Below are positions 1-6,369 of a DNA stretch of 11,175 bases, one piece after another. Each line of letters opens with the position of its first letter. Within the stretch, counting starts at the first letter, position 1. The translations under genes and the position numbers were made by a program. The notes below the pieces were generated by a model that was given only the letters and a program-made list of their open reading frames with translations, made no database searches and had not been told where the DNA came from. This DNA is from JAVXNW01 sp036645575 (lineage in GTDB: Bacteria > Bacillota > Clostridia > Christensenellales > Aristaeellaceae), in contig JAVXNW010000082.1 in NCBI GenBank assembly GCA_036645575.1, positions 1 to 11,175 of the forward strand, given 5' to 3'.

Positions 1-32
1 TCGAGGTACAGTTTCGTTTCCGTCTTGTTCAT
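1..32 (-). CDS. 5' end of an unidentified leftward gene (truncated by window edge)
   Basis: An ATG at 32-30 is preceded, at normal distance, by the ribosome-site-like GAGGTGAG (about 39-46, minus strand). Only ten complete codons are visible (MNKTETKLYL), too few to name a family. The same frame is open upstream to an ATG at 278-276, inside the citF stop region. A longer protein starting there cannot be excluded, but the sequence between is AT-rich and not convincingly coding. Being downstream of citF, it could be a citX/citG-type gene, but a terminator-like hairpin lies between, and nothing in the ten residues supports that or any other identity. Confidence 0.4.
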   Translation of the reverse strand, partial: MNKTETKLYL

Positions 33-173
33 TTGTCTCACCTCGTTTTCTATATTCGAGATGAGCCTGAAAAGTCCCTTTGGTAACGTAAATATAATAT
101 TCAGACGGCTCTGCGTTGCTCTCGTTCGTAAGCGATAGCCCTGCTTCTCCTTCTCAAGGGTCGCCACCGCCGC
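33..173. other. AT-rich intergenic stretch with two overlapping open frames
   Basis: This stretch is visibly more AT-rich than the rest of the window, notably around 85-105. On the minus strand one frame is open from 278 to the window edge. A second frame is open from 153 to 1 without an ATG, and its translation (for example SEYYIYVTKGTF, then HLEYRKRGETNEQ) is protein-like in composition. Neither frame has a convincing start apart from the ATG at 32. It may be a leader, a decayed coding fragment or part of a dispersed repeat; sequence alone does not decide. Confidence 0.35.
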
Positions 174-213
174 AAAACGAGCGAAGGCCGCGAAAATTCT
201 TTCGCGGCCTTCG
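174..213 (-). terminator. Hairpin downstream of citF, probable terminator of the tct-cit operon
   Basis: A perfect inverted repeat (13-bp arms 183-195 and 200-212, extendable to 14 bp with 182/213, 4-nt loop) starts about 58 nt past the citF stop. In the leftward transcript the stem is followed by GCTCGTTTTGCGG. The U-run is therefore short and slightly displaced, which makes this a moderate rather than ideal intrinsic terminator. Confidence 0.6.
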
Positions 214-270
214 GCGCCTTGGCCGATGGGTTCGTGCAGGATTTCCCCGATTGCGCGGGGCAGTGGTTCC

Positions 271-1821
271 TCATTCATAGGGCTTGATCTGCCGGACTAC
301 ATCTAATATGCTGCCGTCGCGCGCCTCCATGACCGCGACCACGCGCTCGTAAAACGGCAGCTCGCTTGGACGGCCGACGATTGCGTAGGCTTGCTCCTTG
401 AGCGCCTCGATCGTGGTGAGCGGAAGCCCCGCCGCGCTCAGCGCCGCCGCAATGTCCGGGCGGTTGGGGTTGACCGCTAGGCCATATTCGGTCACGACCA
501 CGTCCACGCATTCGCCGGGGGTGGTGACGGTCACGACGTGCTCGCAAACGGTGGGCATGCGCCCGCGCACGAGCGGCGTCACGATGATGGTGCACTTCGC
601 GCCCGCTGCCGCGTCGGGATGGCCACCGGGCGCGCCGCGCAATATGCCATCCGAACCGGTGATGACGTTTACGTTAAAATCGGTGTCAACTTCCAGCGCC
701 GCCAGGATGACAAAATCCAATTTGTTGACAAACGCGCCCTTGTTGCCGGGGTTGGCGTATTGGTCGGTTGAAATCTCAAAATGCTTGGGATTTTCGTGCA
801 CCGAATGAATCGCGGGCATGTCGAAATCCTGCGCGTCTACGATGCACTCCACAAGGCCCTTGTCCATGAGATCGACCGCCGGCTGGGAGATGCCGCCGAT
901 GATCCACTTGATCTTGTAGTTGTGCGCGACCAGCATGGGCTCGATGTAGCGGTTTGCCGCCAGCGACGGCCCGCCCGCGCCGGTCTGAAAGGAAAATCCA
1001 TCTTTGAAGTAGGGGGTCGCCGCCATGACCTTGGCGCACATCTCCGCAAGCATCAGGTCGCGCGGATCCTGGCTAAAGCGCGCCGCCTGGCTCGCAATCT
1101 TCTTGGGATTGCCGATTTCATCCACCACGACCACATAATCCACGTTGCCCGCCTCGATGCTGGGCGGAAAATTGGGAAACTCCACCAGCGTATCGGTGAT
1201 GACGACCACCTTGTCCGCATACTGCGCGTCAACCATCGCGTAGGAGAGCACGCCGCAATCGCTCTTGCCGCCCTTGCCGCGCGCGTTGCCATAGCAGTCG
1301 GCGCTGGGTGCGCCGATAAAGGCCACGTCAATGTGCACTTCGCCTTCCTGAATCGCGCGCACGCGCCCGCCGTGCGAGCGCAAAATCGCGGGCGTCTTGA
1401 GCTTTCCGCCCGAGACCACCTCGCCGATCCGCCCGCGAATGCCGCTTGTCTGTAGTCCGGTCACGACGCCCTGCTCGATGTAGTCCGCAATGGGGTCGTG
1501 CGCCGTGCCCAGCGAAGACGCGGCGATGGTGATGTCTCGAATCCCCAAATCGCACACCTGCGCCATGACCATATTGGCGATATAGTCGCCGTCGCGGAAG
1601 TGGTGGTGGAAGGAAATGGTCATGCCGTCTTTGAGTTCGCAGGCGAGTATGGCCTCGCGAACGCTGCTTATCACCTTGGAATCAAACGATTTTTCCCGCA
1701 TCCGAACGCGCGGACCCACGCGCTGGTATTGCGCGCCGTCGCGCGCGTTGAGCCCCGCAAACGCGCAGCGCCCGTCCTTCAGCAGTTCGTCCGGTATTTC
1801 GCGGCCGATCGCGTTTTTCAT
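271..1821 (-). CDS. citF: Citrate lyase alpha subunit (citrate:acetyl-ACP transferase)
   Basis: This 516-residue protein matches the usual CitF length and is recognisable throughout. The alpha subunit swaps the acetyl group on the CitD prosthetic arm for citrate, giving citryl-ACP plus acetate, which CitE then cleaves; the complex is cytoplasmic. Visible family signatures are FHHHFRDGD at about residues 71-79, a glycine-rich SGGK stretch, and GILRGAPGGHPDAAAGAKC at about 392-410, followed by the VRGRMP and VVVTEYGLAVNP segments. The C-terminus IKPYE resembles other CitF ends. The ATG at 1821 is preferred over one six codons upstream because GAGGGGG sits about 8 nt before it and it lies 1 nt after the citE stop, indicating translational coupling. 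No frameshift or missing segment is seen. It is the last gene of the tctCBA-citDEF run. Confidence 0.95.
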   Translation of the reverse strand: MKNAIGREIPDELLKDGRCAFAGLNARDGAQYQRVGPRVRMREKSFDSKVISSVREAILACELKDGMTISFHHHFRDGDYIANMVMAQVCDLGIRDITIAASSLGTAHDPIADYIEQGVVTGLQTSGIRGRIGEVVSGGKLKTPAILRSHGGRVRAIQEGEVHIDVAFIGAPSADCYGNARGKGGKSDCGVLSYAMVDAQYADKVVVITDTLVEFPNFPPSIEAGNVDYVVVVDEIGNPKKIASQAARFSQDPRDLMLAEMCAKVMAATPYFKDGFSFQTGAGGPSLAANRYIEPMLVAHNYKIKWIIGGISQPAVDLMDKGLVECIVDAQDFDMPAIHSVHENPKHFEISTDQYANPGNKGAFVNKLDFVILAALEVDTDFNVNVITGSDGILRGAPGGHPDAAAGAKCTIIVTPLVRGRMPTVCEHVVTVTTPGECVDVVVTEYGLAVNPNRPDIAAALSAAGLPLTTIEALKEQAYAIVGRPSELPFYERVVAVMEARDGSILDVVRQIKPYE

Positions 1822-1822
1822 C

Positions 1823-2731
1823 TCACAAATCCCCCTCATAGACGCCGGATGCCTTGGCCAGCGCGATCATGCGCTCGGCGCCCGGCAAAAAGGCGATGTC
1901 GATCATCTTGCCATCCACGGTGAAAACGCCGACGCCGCTCTGGGCGTTTTCGCGCACCGCGCGCACGATCTTCTCTGCGGCGACGATTTCCTTGCGCGAG
2001 GGCGTAAAGACCTCGTGGACGATGGGAATCTGCTTGGGGCTGATGATGGATTTCCCATCAAAGCCCATCTGCTTATTCTGAACCACCTCGGCGCGGAATC
2101 CCTCCGGGTCGTCAAGGTTGGTAAATACCGTATCAAAGCACTGAACGCCCGCCGCGCGCGCCGCAATCAACAGATTCGCGCGCCCGCCCAGCATCTCAAT
2201 GCCGCCCGGCGTCACAGCCGCCTGCATGCACTTGCGATAATCGCCGCCCGATATGGCGACGCCAAACATGCGTTCTTGGCACGCCGACGCAATTTCATAG
2301 CCGTTTATGACGCCTCGAGGCGATTCGATCGCCGCCATCAAAAGCGTCTGGCCGACCGGCCGCGCAAATTCGCGCTCCGCCTTTTCCATGGCGGAAGCGA
2401 CCGTGTAGACATCCTCTTTGCACTCGCATTTGGAAATGCGAATGCCGTCCGCGCCGGAGGCAATCGCGACGCGAATATCCTCCTGCCAATGCGGCGTGTC
2501 AAGGGCGTTGATGCGCACCAGCCGCTCGATGCCGCGATAGTCAATCGTCTTTAAAGCGTGATAGAGCGAAAAGCGCGCGGCGTCTTTCTGGCTTTCCGCC
2601 ACGGCGTCCTCGAGGTCAAAGATCAGCGAGTCCGGTCGATAGAGGTAGGCATCCTTGATGAGGCCCGGCTTTTGCGCGCTCAAAAACATCATCGTGCGGC
2701 GCAGCCTTGTGCGATTGGGATTCGGCGTCAT
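1823..2731 (-). CDS. citE: Citrate lyase beta subunit (citryl-ACP lyase)
   Basis: The 302-residue product belongs to the CitE/HpcH aldolase-like TIM-barrel family. CitE cleaves citryl-ACP to oxaloacetate and acetyl-ACP with Mg2+. Diagnostic segments are LIFDLEDAV at about residues 36-44, the IESPRGVINGYEIA stretch with its conserved Glu in mid-protein, a GGDYRKC segment corresponding to the G-x-D-Y region of the family, and GFDGKSIISPKQI near the C-terminus. The ATG at 2731 overlaps the citD stop as ATGA and has GGGGAGGGGTGA about 6-17 nt upstream. An in-frame ATG 29 codons earlier would overlap citD heavily and adds a sequence unlike the family. Lysine- and arginine-rich N-terminus (NRTRLRRTMMF) matches other CitE starts. 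Its position between citD and citF makes it true CitE rather than a stand-alone CitE-like paralogue. Confidence 0.95.
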   Translation of the reverse strand: MTPNPNRTRLRRTMMFLSAQKPGLIKDAYLYRPDSLIFDLEDAVAESQKDAARFSLYHALKTIDYRGIERLVRINALDTPHWQEDIRVAIASGADGIRISKCECKEDVYTVASAMEKAEREFARPVGQTLLMAAIESPRGVINGYEIASACQERMFGVAISGGDYRKCMQAAVTPGGIEMLGGRANLLIAARAAGVQCFDTVFTNLDDPEGFRAEVVQNKQMGFDGKSIISPKQIPIVHEVFTPSRKEIVAAEKIVRAVRENAQSGVGVFTVDGKMIDIAFLPGAERMIALAKASGVYEGDL

Positions 2732-3030
2732 GGCGCAATCACCCCTCCCCACGGGTATCCTTCCTGAATGTTGCAGGCGCGGAAGACCGCGCACTCCACG
2801 CGCGCGCGGATGGTGCAATCGAGCGCGCCTTTATCCACCAGCGTCACCCGCGCGCCTTGAACCTCCAGTTTTTCAAGCGTCTCTAAGACGGTCTTTTGAA
2901 TTTGATGCCCGTATTGGTTGAGGACGCTGGACGAGAGGGAGAGCTGAATGCCCGCGTCGCCCGGCTCGATCAGAACCTGAATGTCGCTGGATTCAAGCGT
3001 CCCGGCGACGGCGGATTTCTCCAATTGCAT
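2728..3030 (-). CDS. citD: Citrate lyase acyl carrier protein (gamma subunit)
   Basis: This 100-residue protein is the usual size for CitD. It carries the 2'-(5''-triphosphoribosyl)-3'-dephospho-CoA arm that shuttles acetyl and citryl groups between CitF and CitE. The attachment segment VAGTLESSD is near the N-terminus; by family comparison Ser14 is the modified serine, with Ser15 next to it. Later family landmarks are SSVLNQYGHQI and DKGALDCTIRARVE. GGAGGTGT lies about 8 nt before the ATG. It is the first of the three coupled lyase genes, 67 nt after tctA, and its stop overlaps the citE start. Making holo-CitD needs CitG and CitX activities, which are not encoded in this window. Confidence 0.95.
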   Translation of the reverse strand: MQLEKSAVAGTLESSDIQVLIEPGDAGIQLSLSSSVLNQYGHQIQKTVLETLEKLEVQGARVTLVDKGALDCTIRARVECAVFRACNIQEGYPWGGVIAP

Positions 3031-3056
3031 CGTAATACACCTCCAAATCGGCTCCC

Positions 3057-3086
3057 GCCCCGCGCACCTGGGAGGATGCGCGGGGC
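3057..3086 (-). other. Intercistronic hairpin between tctA and citD
   Basis: A perfect 10-bp GC-rich inverted repeat (arms 3057-3066 and 3077-3086, 10-nt loop) fills most of the gap between the transporter and lyase genes. No U-run follows in the leftward transcript (GGGAGCCGATTTGG), so it is unlikely to be a full terminator. It could stabilise or process the mRNA and separate expression of the two modules. Confidence 0.6.
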
Positions 3087-3097
3087 TTTGGCAATCA

Positions 3098-4615
3098 TTA
3101 AGCCTTTTTCGGATCTTTCTTAAACTTTTTCTTGATCGCCGGCGCGACGATGGGGTAGAGGAGCGTGATCAGGCAAACCACCATCAGTGTGCCCGCGATC
3201 GGGCGATTGAACATGGTGATTAAGCTTCCGCGACTGGTCGTAAAGGCGCGCGAGAAGTTGCTTTCACACAGTCGCCCGAGCACAAGCCCCAGGATCATCG
3301 CGGCGCTGTTGAACTTGCAAACCTTGAACAGAACGCCCGCAATGCCCGCAATCGCCATGATCTTGACGTCCATGATGCTCATGCTGTTGGCATAGGCGCC
3401 GATCGTCGCCAGCATGATGATCGTGGGGCCGAGAACCGCGTAGGGCACGGAGAGGATCTGCGCGAAGATCTTTGCGACAAAGATCGCGACGATGACCATG
3501 ATGATGTTGGTCAAAATCATCGAGGCAAAGGTGGCGCTTAAGTATTCCGGCTGATTGACCAGCAGCAGCGGGCCAAGCTGAACGCCCTTTAAGACGAGCG
3601 CGCTCATCATGACGGCCGCGGCGTTGCCGCCGGGAATGCCAAGGGAGAGCAGCGGAACCATTGCGCCGCCGGTCGCCGCGTTGTTGGCGGTTTCGGAGGC
3701 GGCGACACCGTCGATGATGCCGGTTCCGAATTTTTCAGGGTATTTGGAGAGCTTGGTCTCCGTCGAGTAGCACAAGAAGCTCGCGATCGTCGCGCCCGCG
3801 CCGGGCAGGATGCCGACGATGGTTCCGAGGATGGAGCAGCGCAGCATGATCCACTTGAGGTGCCACCACTCCTTGAACGAGGGCATTTCGGTGTTCACGC
3901 GCCCGCCGCCGATGCCGTCGTCCGCCTTGAGCCGCTCGTTCTTGCCGGTCTGCTGGAAGACCTCCGTGACGGCAAAGATACCAATCAGCACCGGGATCAT
4001 CTCAACGCCCGCAAGCAGCGGCTTTGCGCCAAACGTCATGCGCTGCACAGCGTACATGGAGTCCTGGCCGATGCACGCAAGCAGCAGCCCGATGAGGCCG
4101 GAGATGATCGTGCGCAGCACGTTTTTGCTGTCCAGACACGTCAGGATGGACAAGCCCATAAAGGTGACCGCGAACAGGTCGCTCGGGCCAAATTTCAGCG
4201 CCGCCTGCGTCAGCTGCGGGGAAAGCAACAGCATCGCCAGCGCCGAGAACAGGCCGCCGACCGCCGAAGTGCCCAGCGCCACGCCCAGCGCCTTGCCGGC
4301 CTTGCCCTGTTGCGCCATGGGATAGCCGTCAAAGGTGGTCGGCGCGCTGGATGGAACGCCCGGAATCTTGAACAGGATCGCGGTGATGCCGCCGCCCGTG
4401 ATCGACGAGCAGTAAATCGCCACGAGGAAAATGATCGCCGACACCGGCGGCATGCTGTAGGTAAACGGAAGCCCCAGCGCGACCGCCATCGTCGCCGATA
4501 CGCCGGGCAGCGCGCCAAAGATTGTGCCCATGACCACCGCAAGGAAGACCATCAGCAGCATGGACGGTTCAAAAACCGCCGAAAAGCCAACCCCCAATAA
4601 TTCCCAGAAATTCAT
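3098..4615 (-). CDS. tctA: Tripartite tricarboxylate transporter large permease, TctA family
   Basis: The 505-residue, highly hydrophobic protein is the large membrane subunit (about 12 helices expected) of a TctCBA system, the ion-driven importer known for citrate and other carboxylates. It shows the internal duplication typical of the family. The first repeat has GALPGVSATMAVALGLPFTY (34-53), a GGG turn near 74-76 and IPGVPSSAPTTFDGYPMA (85-102). The second has GILPGAGAT (268-276), YSTE (283-286) and the conserved stretch at about 308-329 that begins ETANNAATGG and ends LGIPG. The C-terminus is lysine-rich. The ATG at 4615 has a near-perfect GGAGGTGA about 6 nt upstream. It follows tctB by 14 nt and precedes citD. 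Length and motifs are complete. Substrate is inferred as citrate from the adjacent lyase genes; the family alone does not define it. Confidence 0.95.
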   Translation of the reverse strand: MNFWELLGVGFSAVFEPSMLLMVFLAVVMGTIFGALPGVSATMAVALGLPFTYSMPPVSAIIFLVAIYCSSITGGGITAILFKIPGVPSSAPTTFDGYPMAQQGKAGKALGVALGTSAVGGLFSALAMLLLSPQLTQAALKFGPSDLFAVTFMGLSILTCLDSKNVLRTIISGLIGLLLACIGQDSMYAVQRMTFGAKPLLAGVEMIPVLIGIFAVTEVFQQTGKNERLKADDGIGGGRVNTEMPSFKEWWHLKWIMLRCSILGTIVGILPGAGATIASFLCYSTETKLSKYPEKFGTGIIDGVAASETANNAATGGAMVPLLSLGIPGGNAAAVMMSALVLKGVQLGPLLLVNQPEYLSATFASMILTNIIMVIVAIFVAKIFAQILSVPYAVLGPTIIMLATIGAYANSMSIMDVKIMAIAGIAGVLFKVCKFNSAAMILGLVLGRLCESNFSRAFTTSRGSLITMFNRPIAGTLMVVCLITLLYPIVAPAIKKKFKKDPKKA

Positions 4616-4629
4616 GCCACGTCACCTCC

Positions 4630-5154
4630 TCAAGGTATCAACGATTCGATAAACAACGCAAAGTTTCGCAAAAACGGCACCGTGCCGCGCGGCAGATTGA
4701 CCGAGAGCAGTACGCCAAAGCAGATGTACAATACGAGCGTGATCAGCAGCGCAAAGAGCACAAGGCGCAGGTATTTGCGCTCGCCCAGCAATAGGCCGTA
4801 GCTGATCAGGAACAGGAAGCACGTCACCATGAAGCCAAGCGGCTCCAGGACAAACGAGAGGACGACCACGATCACAATGCCGATAAAGAGCTTGCTCTTT
4901 AAAAACGGCAACACCGATGCGCCAAATTCCTTGAGCGTAAAGCCCGGCGTGCCCTTCTTGGCGCGAATGATCTTGATGATGTTGATCGCAACGCAGATCA
5001 GCAGCAGCACCAAGATCGCGCCCGGCCAGATATTGGGCTTGAGCGCGTAGGGGTTGCGCAGCACCTTTGTCGGAACCGGCGCTTCCAGCACGTGGAAGCC
5101 CAGCGTATACCCAAAGAATAGGAACAGAAGGATATTGACGATCAGTTCCAGCAT
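4630..5154 (-). CDS. tctB: Tripartite tricarboxylate transporter small membrane subunit, TctB family
   Basis: This 174-residue membrane protein has four hydrophobic segments (about residues 3-20, 44-63, 89-117 and 131-151), matching the four-helix TctB topology. The family is poorly conserved; identification rests on size, topology, the late NLPRGTVPF segment and its place between tctC and tctA. It partners TctA in the membrane and is needed for transport, though its exact role is unsettled. The ATG at 5154 is preceded by AAGGAGTG about 9 nt upstream. The gene is separated from tctC by 92 nt carrying two hairpins, and from tctA by only 14 nt, so tctB and tctA are likely translated at similar levels. 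Confidence 0.9.
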   Translation of the reverse strand: MLELIVNILLFLFFGYTLGFHVLEAPVPTKVLRNPYALKPNIWPGAILVLLLICVAINIIKIIRAKKGTPGFTLKEFGASVLPFLKSKLFIGIVIVVVLSFVLEPLGFMVTCFLFLISYGLLLGERKYLRLVLFALLITLVLYICFGVLLSVNLPRGTVPFLRNFALFIESLIP

Positions 5155-5177
5155 CCTTTTTTCACTCCTTTAAAATA

Positions 5178-5199
5178 GGGAGGGGTTTTCGCCCCTCCC
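5178..5199 (-). terminator. Hairpin between tctC and tctB, possible partial terminator
   Basis: Perfect 8-bp arms (GGGAGGGG at 5178-5185, CCCCTCCC at 5192-5199) enclose a 6-nt loop. In the leftward transcript the stem is followed by TATTTTAAAGG, a short interrupted U-run that merges into the tctB ribosome site. This resembles leaky terminators or 3' stabilising stems placed after binding-protein genes so that the binding protein is made in excess over the membrane subunits. Confidence 0.6.
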
Positions 5200-5218
5200 C
5201 ACAGTCAACAGGGTCTAT

Positions 5219-5239
5219 GTATTCCATCTTTTGGAATAT
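5219..5239 (-). other. Second small hairpin just after the tctC stop
   Basis: TATTCCA (5220-5226) and TGGAATA (5232-5238) form a 7-bp stem with a 5-nt loop, extendable by a wobble pair at 5219/5239. It lies 7 nt past the tctC stop and in tandem with the hairpin at 5178-5199. No U-run follows. It may help protect the 3' end of tctC mRNA. Confidence 0.4.
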
Positions 5240-5246
5240 GGCGGAA

Positions 5247-6239
5247 TTAGGCCGCGTAGTAATCCTTGGACAAGACGCCCTGCTCGCGCAGGTACGCGGT
5301 GAAGGTGACGTATTCGTCTTCGAACAGCTTGGTGAACTCCTCGCCCTTTGAGAAGCCCTGGCGCTCGTCATAGGCGCCATTTTTCAGGAACTCCTGCCAA
5401 GACGGATCCTTGACGGCCTGCTCGATCGCGGCCAGCAGCGCGTCGATCGCGGCCTGCGGGGTGCCGTTCTTGGCCATGATGCCGCGCCAAGTGCCGATGT
5501 AGCTGTTGATGCCCAGTTCGCCGGTGCACTCCATGTCCGGATAGAGCTTCATGCGGTTTTCGCAGCAGGCGACCAGCGGCACGATGTCGCCAGAGGCGAT
5601 CAGGCCGGCGATTTCGTCGGTGCCGGTGATCATCATGTCGATGTGTCCGCCGACAAGCGCGGAGTTCATTTCAGATCCGCCGCTGTAGGAGATTTCCAGC
5701 ACGTCCAGCCCCTTCATCGTCTGCTGGGTCGCCGCGCCGTCCGCGCCCGTCGAGGTCAGCATGCCCACGCTTACGCCGAAGGGATTGGCCTTGACGTATT
5801 CGATCATCTCGGAGAAGCTGTTGTAGCCCTTCTCGGCCATGGCTTTTTTCGAGCCGGCAATGATGTTGATCGAGTGAACCAGCTTCGCGACCGGGATAAA
5901 TTCCGAACGGTAGTCCATCGAGGTCGTGCCCTGCAAATCCTGCATGATCAGGCTCTGCGTGCCCAGCATGAAGGTGTAGCCGTCCGCCGGCTGCTTGTAG
6001 GTGTACTCGATGCCGTTGACGCCGCCGCCGCCTTCGACGTTGACGATCTCAACCTCGACGCCCAAAATGCCCTTCAGAAGGTTCGCCATCGGGCGAATGG
6101 TAGAATCCGCGCCGCCACCGACGCCCCAAGGACAGATGATCTCAATCTTGCGTTCAAACTTCCATTCCTCGGCCGATGCGACCACGCACATGGACAGAAC
6201 CATCGTCAGTGCCAAAAGCAAACTTACCAATTTCTTCAT
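5247..6239 (-). CDS. tctC: Tripartite tricarboxylate transporter substrate-binding protein, TctC/Bug family
   Basis: The 330-residue product is an extracytoplasmic solute-binding protein. A signal peptide is clear: MKKL, a hydrophobic core to about residue 20, then ASA followed by EEW, giving likely signal peptidase I cleavage after residue 23. A cysteine occurs at 18 but is preceded by Ser-Met, a poor lipobox. The mature protein opens with the Bug-family strand and loop KIEIICPWGVGGGADSTIR (about 31-49), including the Gly-rich loop and Asp45 that contact carboxylate ligands in relatives. The ATG at 6239 has AAGGAGGG about 10 nt upstream. It is the first gene of the leftward operon, immediately behind the promoter and LysR site. 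Citrate or another tricarboxylate is the likely ligand because citDEF follow; a different dicarboxylate or tricarboxylate is possible. Confidence 0.93.
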   Translation of the reverse strand: MKKLVSLLLALTMVLSMCVVASAEEWKFERKIEIICPWGVGGGADSTIRPMANLLKGILGVEVEIVNVEGGGGVNGIEYTYKQPADGYTFMLGTQSLIMQDLQGTTSMDYRSEFIPVAKLVHSINIIAGSKKAMAEKGYNSFSEMIEYVKANPFGVSVGMLTSTGADGAATQQTMKGLDVLEISYSGGSEMNSALVGGHIDMMITGTDEIAGLIASGDIVPLVACCENRMKLYPDMECTGELGINSYIGTWRGIMAKNGTPQAAIDALLAAIEQAVKDPSWQEFLKNGAYDERQGFSKGEEFTKLFEDEYVTFTAYLREQGVLSKDYYAA

Positions 6240-6276
6240 CTAAGTTAACCCTCCTTATTGCATTCCCGACAAATAT

Positions 6277-6305
6277 ATGATAAACTACTCTACAATATAA
6301 AGCAA
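6277..6305 (-). promoter_or_regulatory. Predicted sigma-A promoter of tctCBA-citDEF
   Basis: On the minus strand TTGCTT (6305-6300) and TATCAT (6282-6277) are separated by exactly 17 bp, giving a start near 6270 and a leader of about 30 nt. The -35 is weak (TTG matches only), as expected of a promoter that needs an activator. The LysR-type dyad is centred about 55 bp upstream of the predicted start. Confidence 0.6.
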
Positions 6306-6333
6306 ATACCAATTATGTTATATGTGGTATAAC
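6306..6333. promoter_or_regulatory. Candidate LysR-family operator (two overlapping dyads)
   Basis: GTTATA-N5-TATAAC (6317-6333) is a perfect 6-bp dyad that contains a symmetric T-N11-A (T6319, A6331), the classic LysR-type box. A second perfect dyad, ATACCA-N13-TGGTAT (6306-6330), overlaps it. The site is upstream of the tctC promoter and covers the predicted -10 of the regulator gene, which fits activation of tctC together with autorepression. Confidence 0.6.
6325..6333 (+). promoter_or_regulatory. Predicted extended -10 promoter of the lysR-citC operon
   Basis: TGG followed by TATAAC (6328-6333) forms an extended -10; no good -35 lies 16-18 bp upstream, which extended -10 promoters can tolerate. 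A start near 6340 would leave about 30 nt of leader before the ATG at 6370. The element sits inside the candidate LysR operator. Confidence 0.45.
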
Positions 6334-6369
6334 GTTCCACCTATGTGCGTGGCAAAGGAGGGCTGCTCG

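Noticed and set aside
33..278. Small gene starting at 278 and overlapping the citF stop
   Set aside because: The frame is open and coupled in position, but there is no ribosome site in the end of citF, it runs through a terminator-like hairpin, and its second half is AT-rich and non-protein-like. Left as an open possibility in the edge-gene entry.
398..1455. Long open frames antisense to citF (398-808, 781-1455)
   Set aside because: They lie wholly inside a well-recognised citF, have arginine- and alanine-rich or histidine-rich low-information translations, and lack ribosome sites. High-GC coding sequence produces such shadow frames.
1616..2554. 312-codon plus-strand frame opposite citE
   Set aside because: It is antisense to citE across its whole length, resembles no family known to me and has no ribosome site; citE itself is certain.
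2732..2818. Longer N-terminus for citE starting at 2818
   Set aside because: It would overlap citD by about 90 nt and adds a sequence unlike CitE; the ATG at 2731 has a ribosome site and ATGA coupling.
3860..4600. 246-codon plus-strand frame opposite tctA
   Set aside because: Translation is a run of Arg, His, Ala and Gln typical of the reverse of a membrane-protein gene; tctA is clear on the other strand.
6322..6369. Earlier ATG of the LysR gene at 6322
   Set aside because: It lacks a ribosome site, lies inside the operator and predicted promoter, and adds 16 residues before the normal LysR N-terminus.
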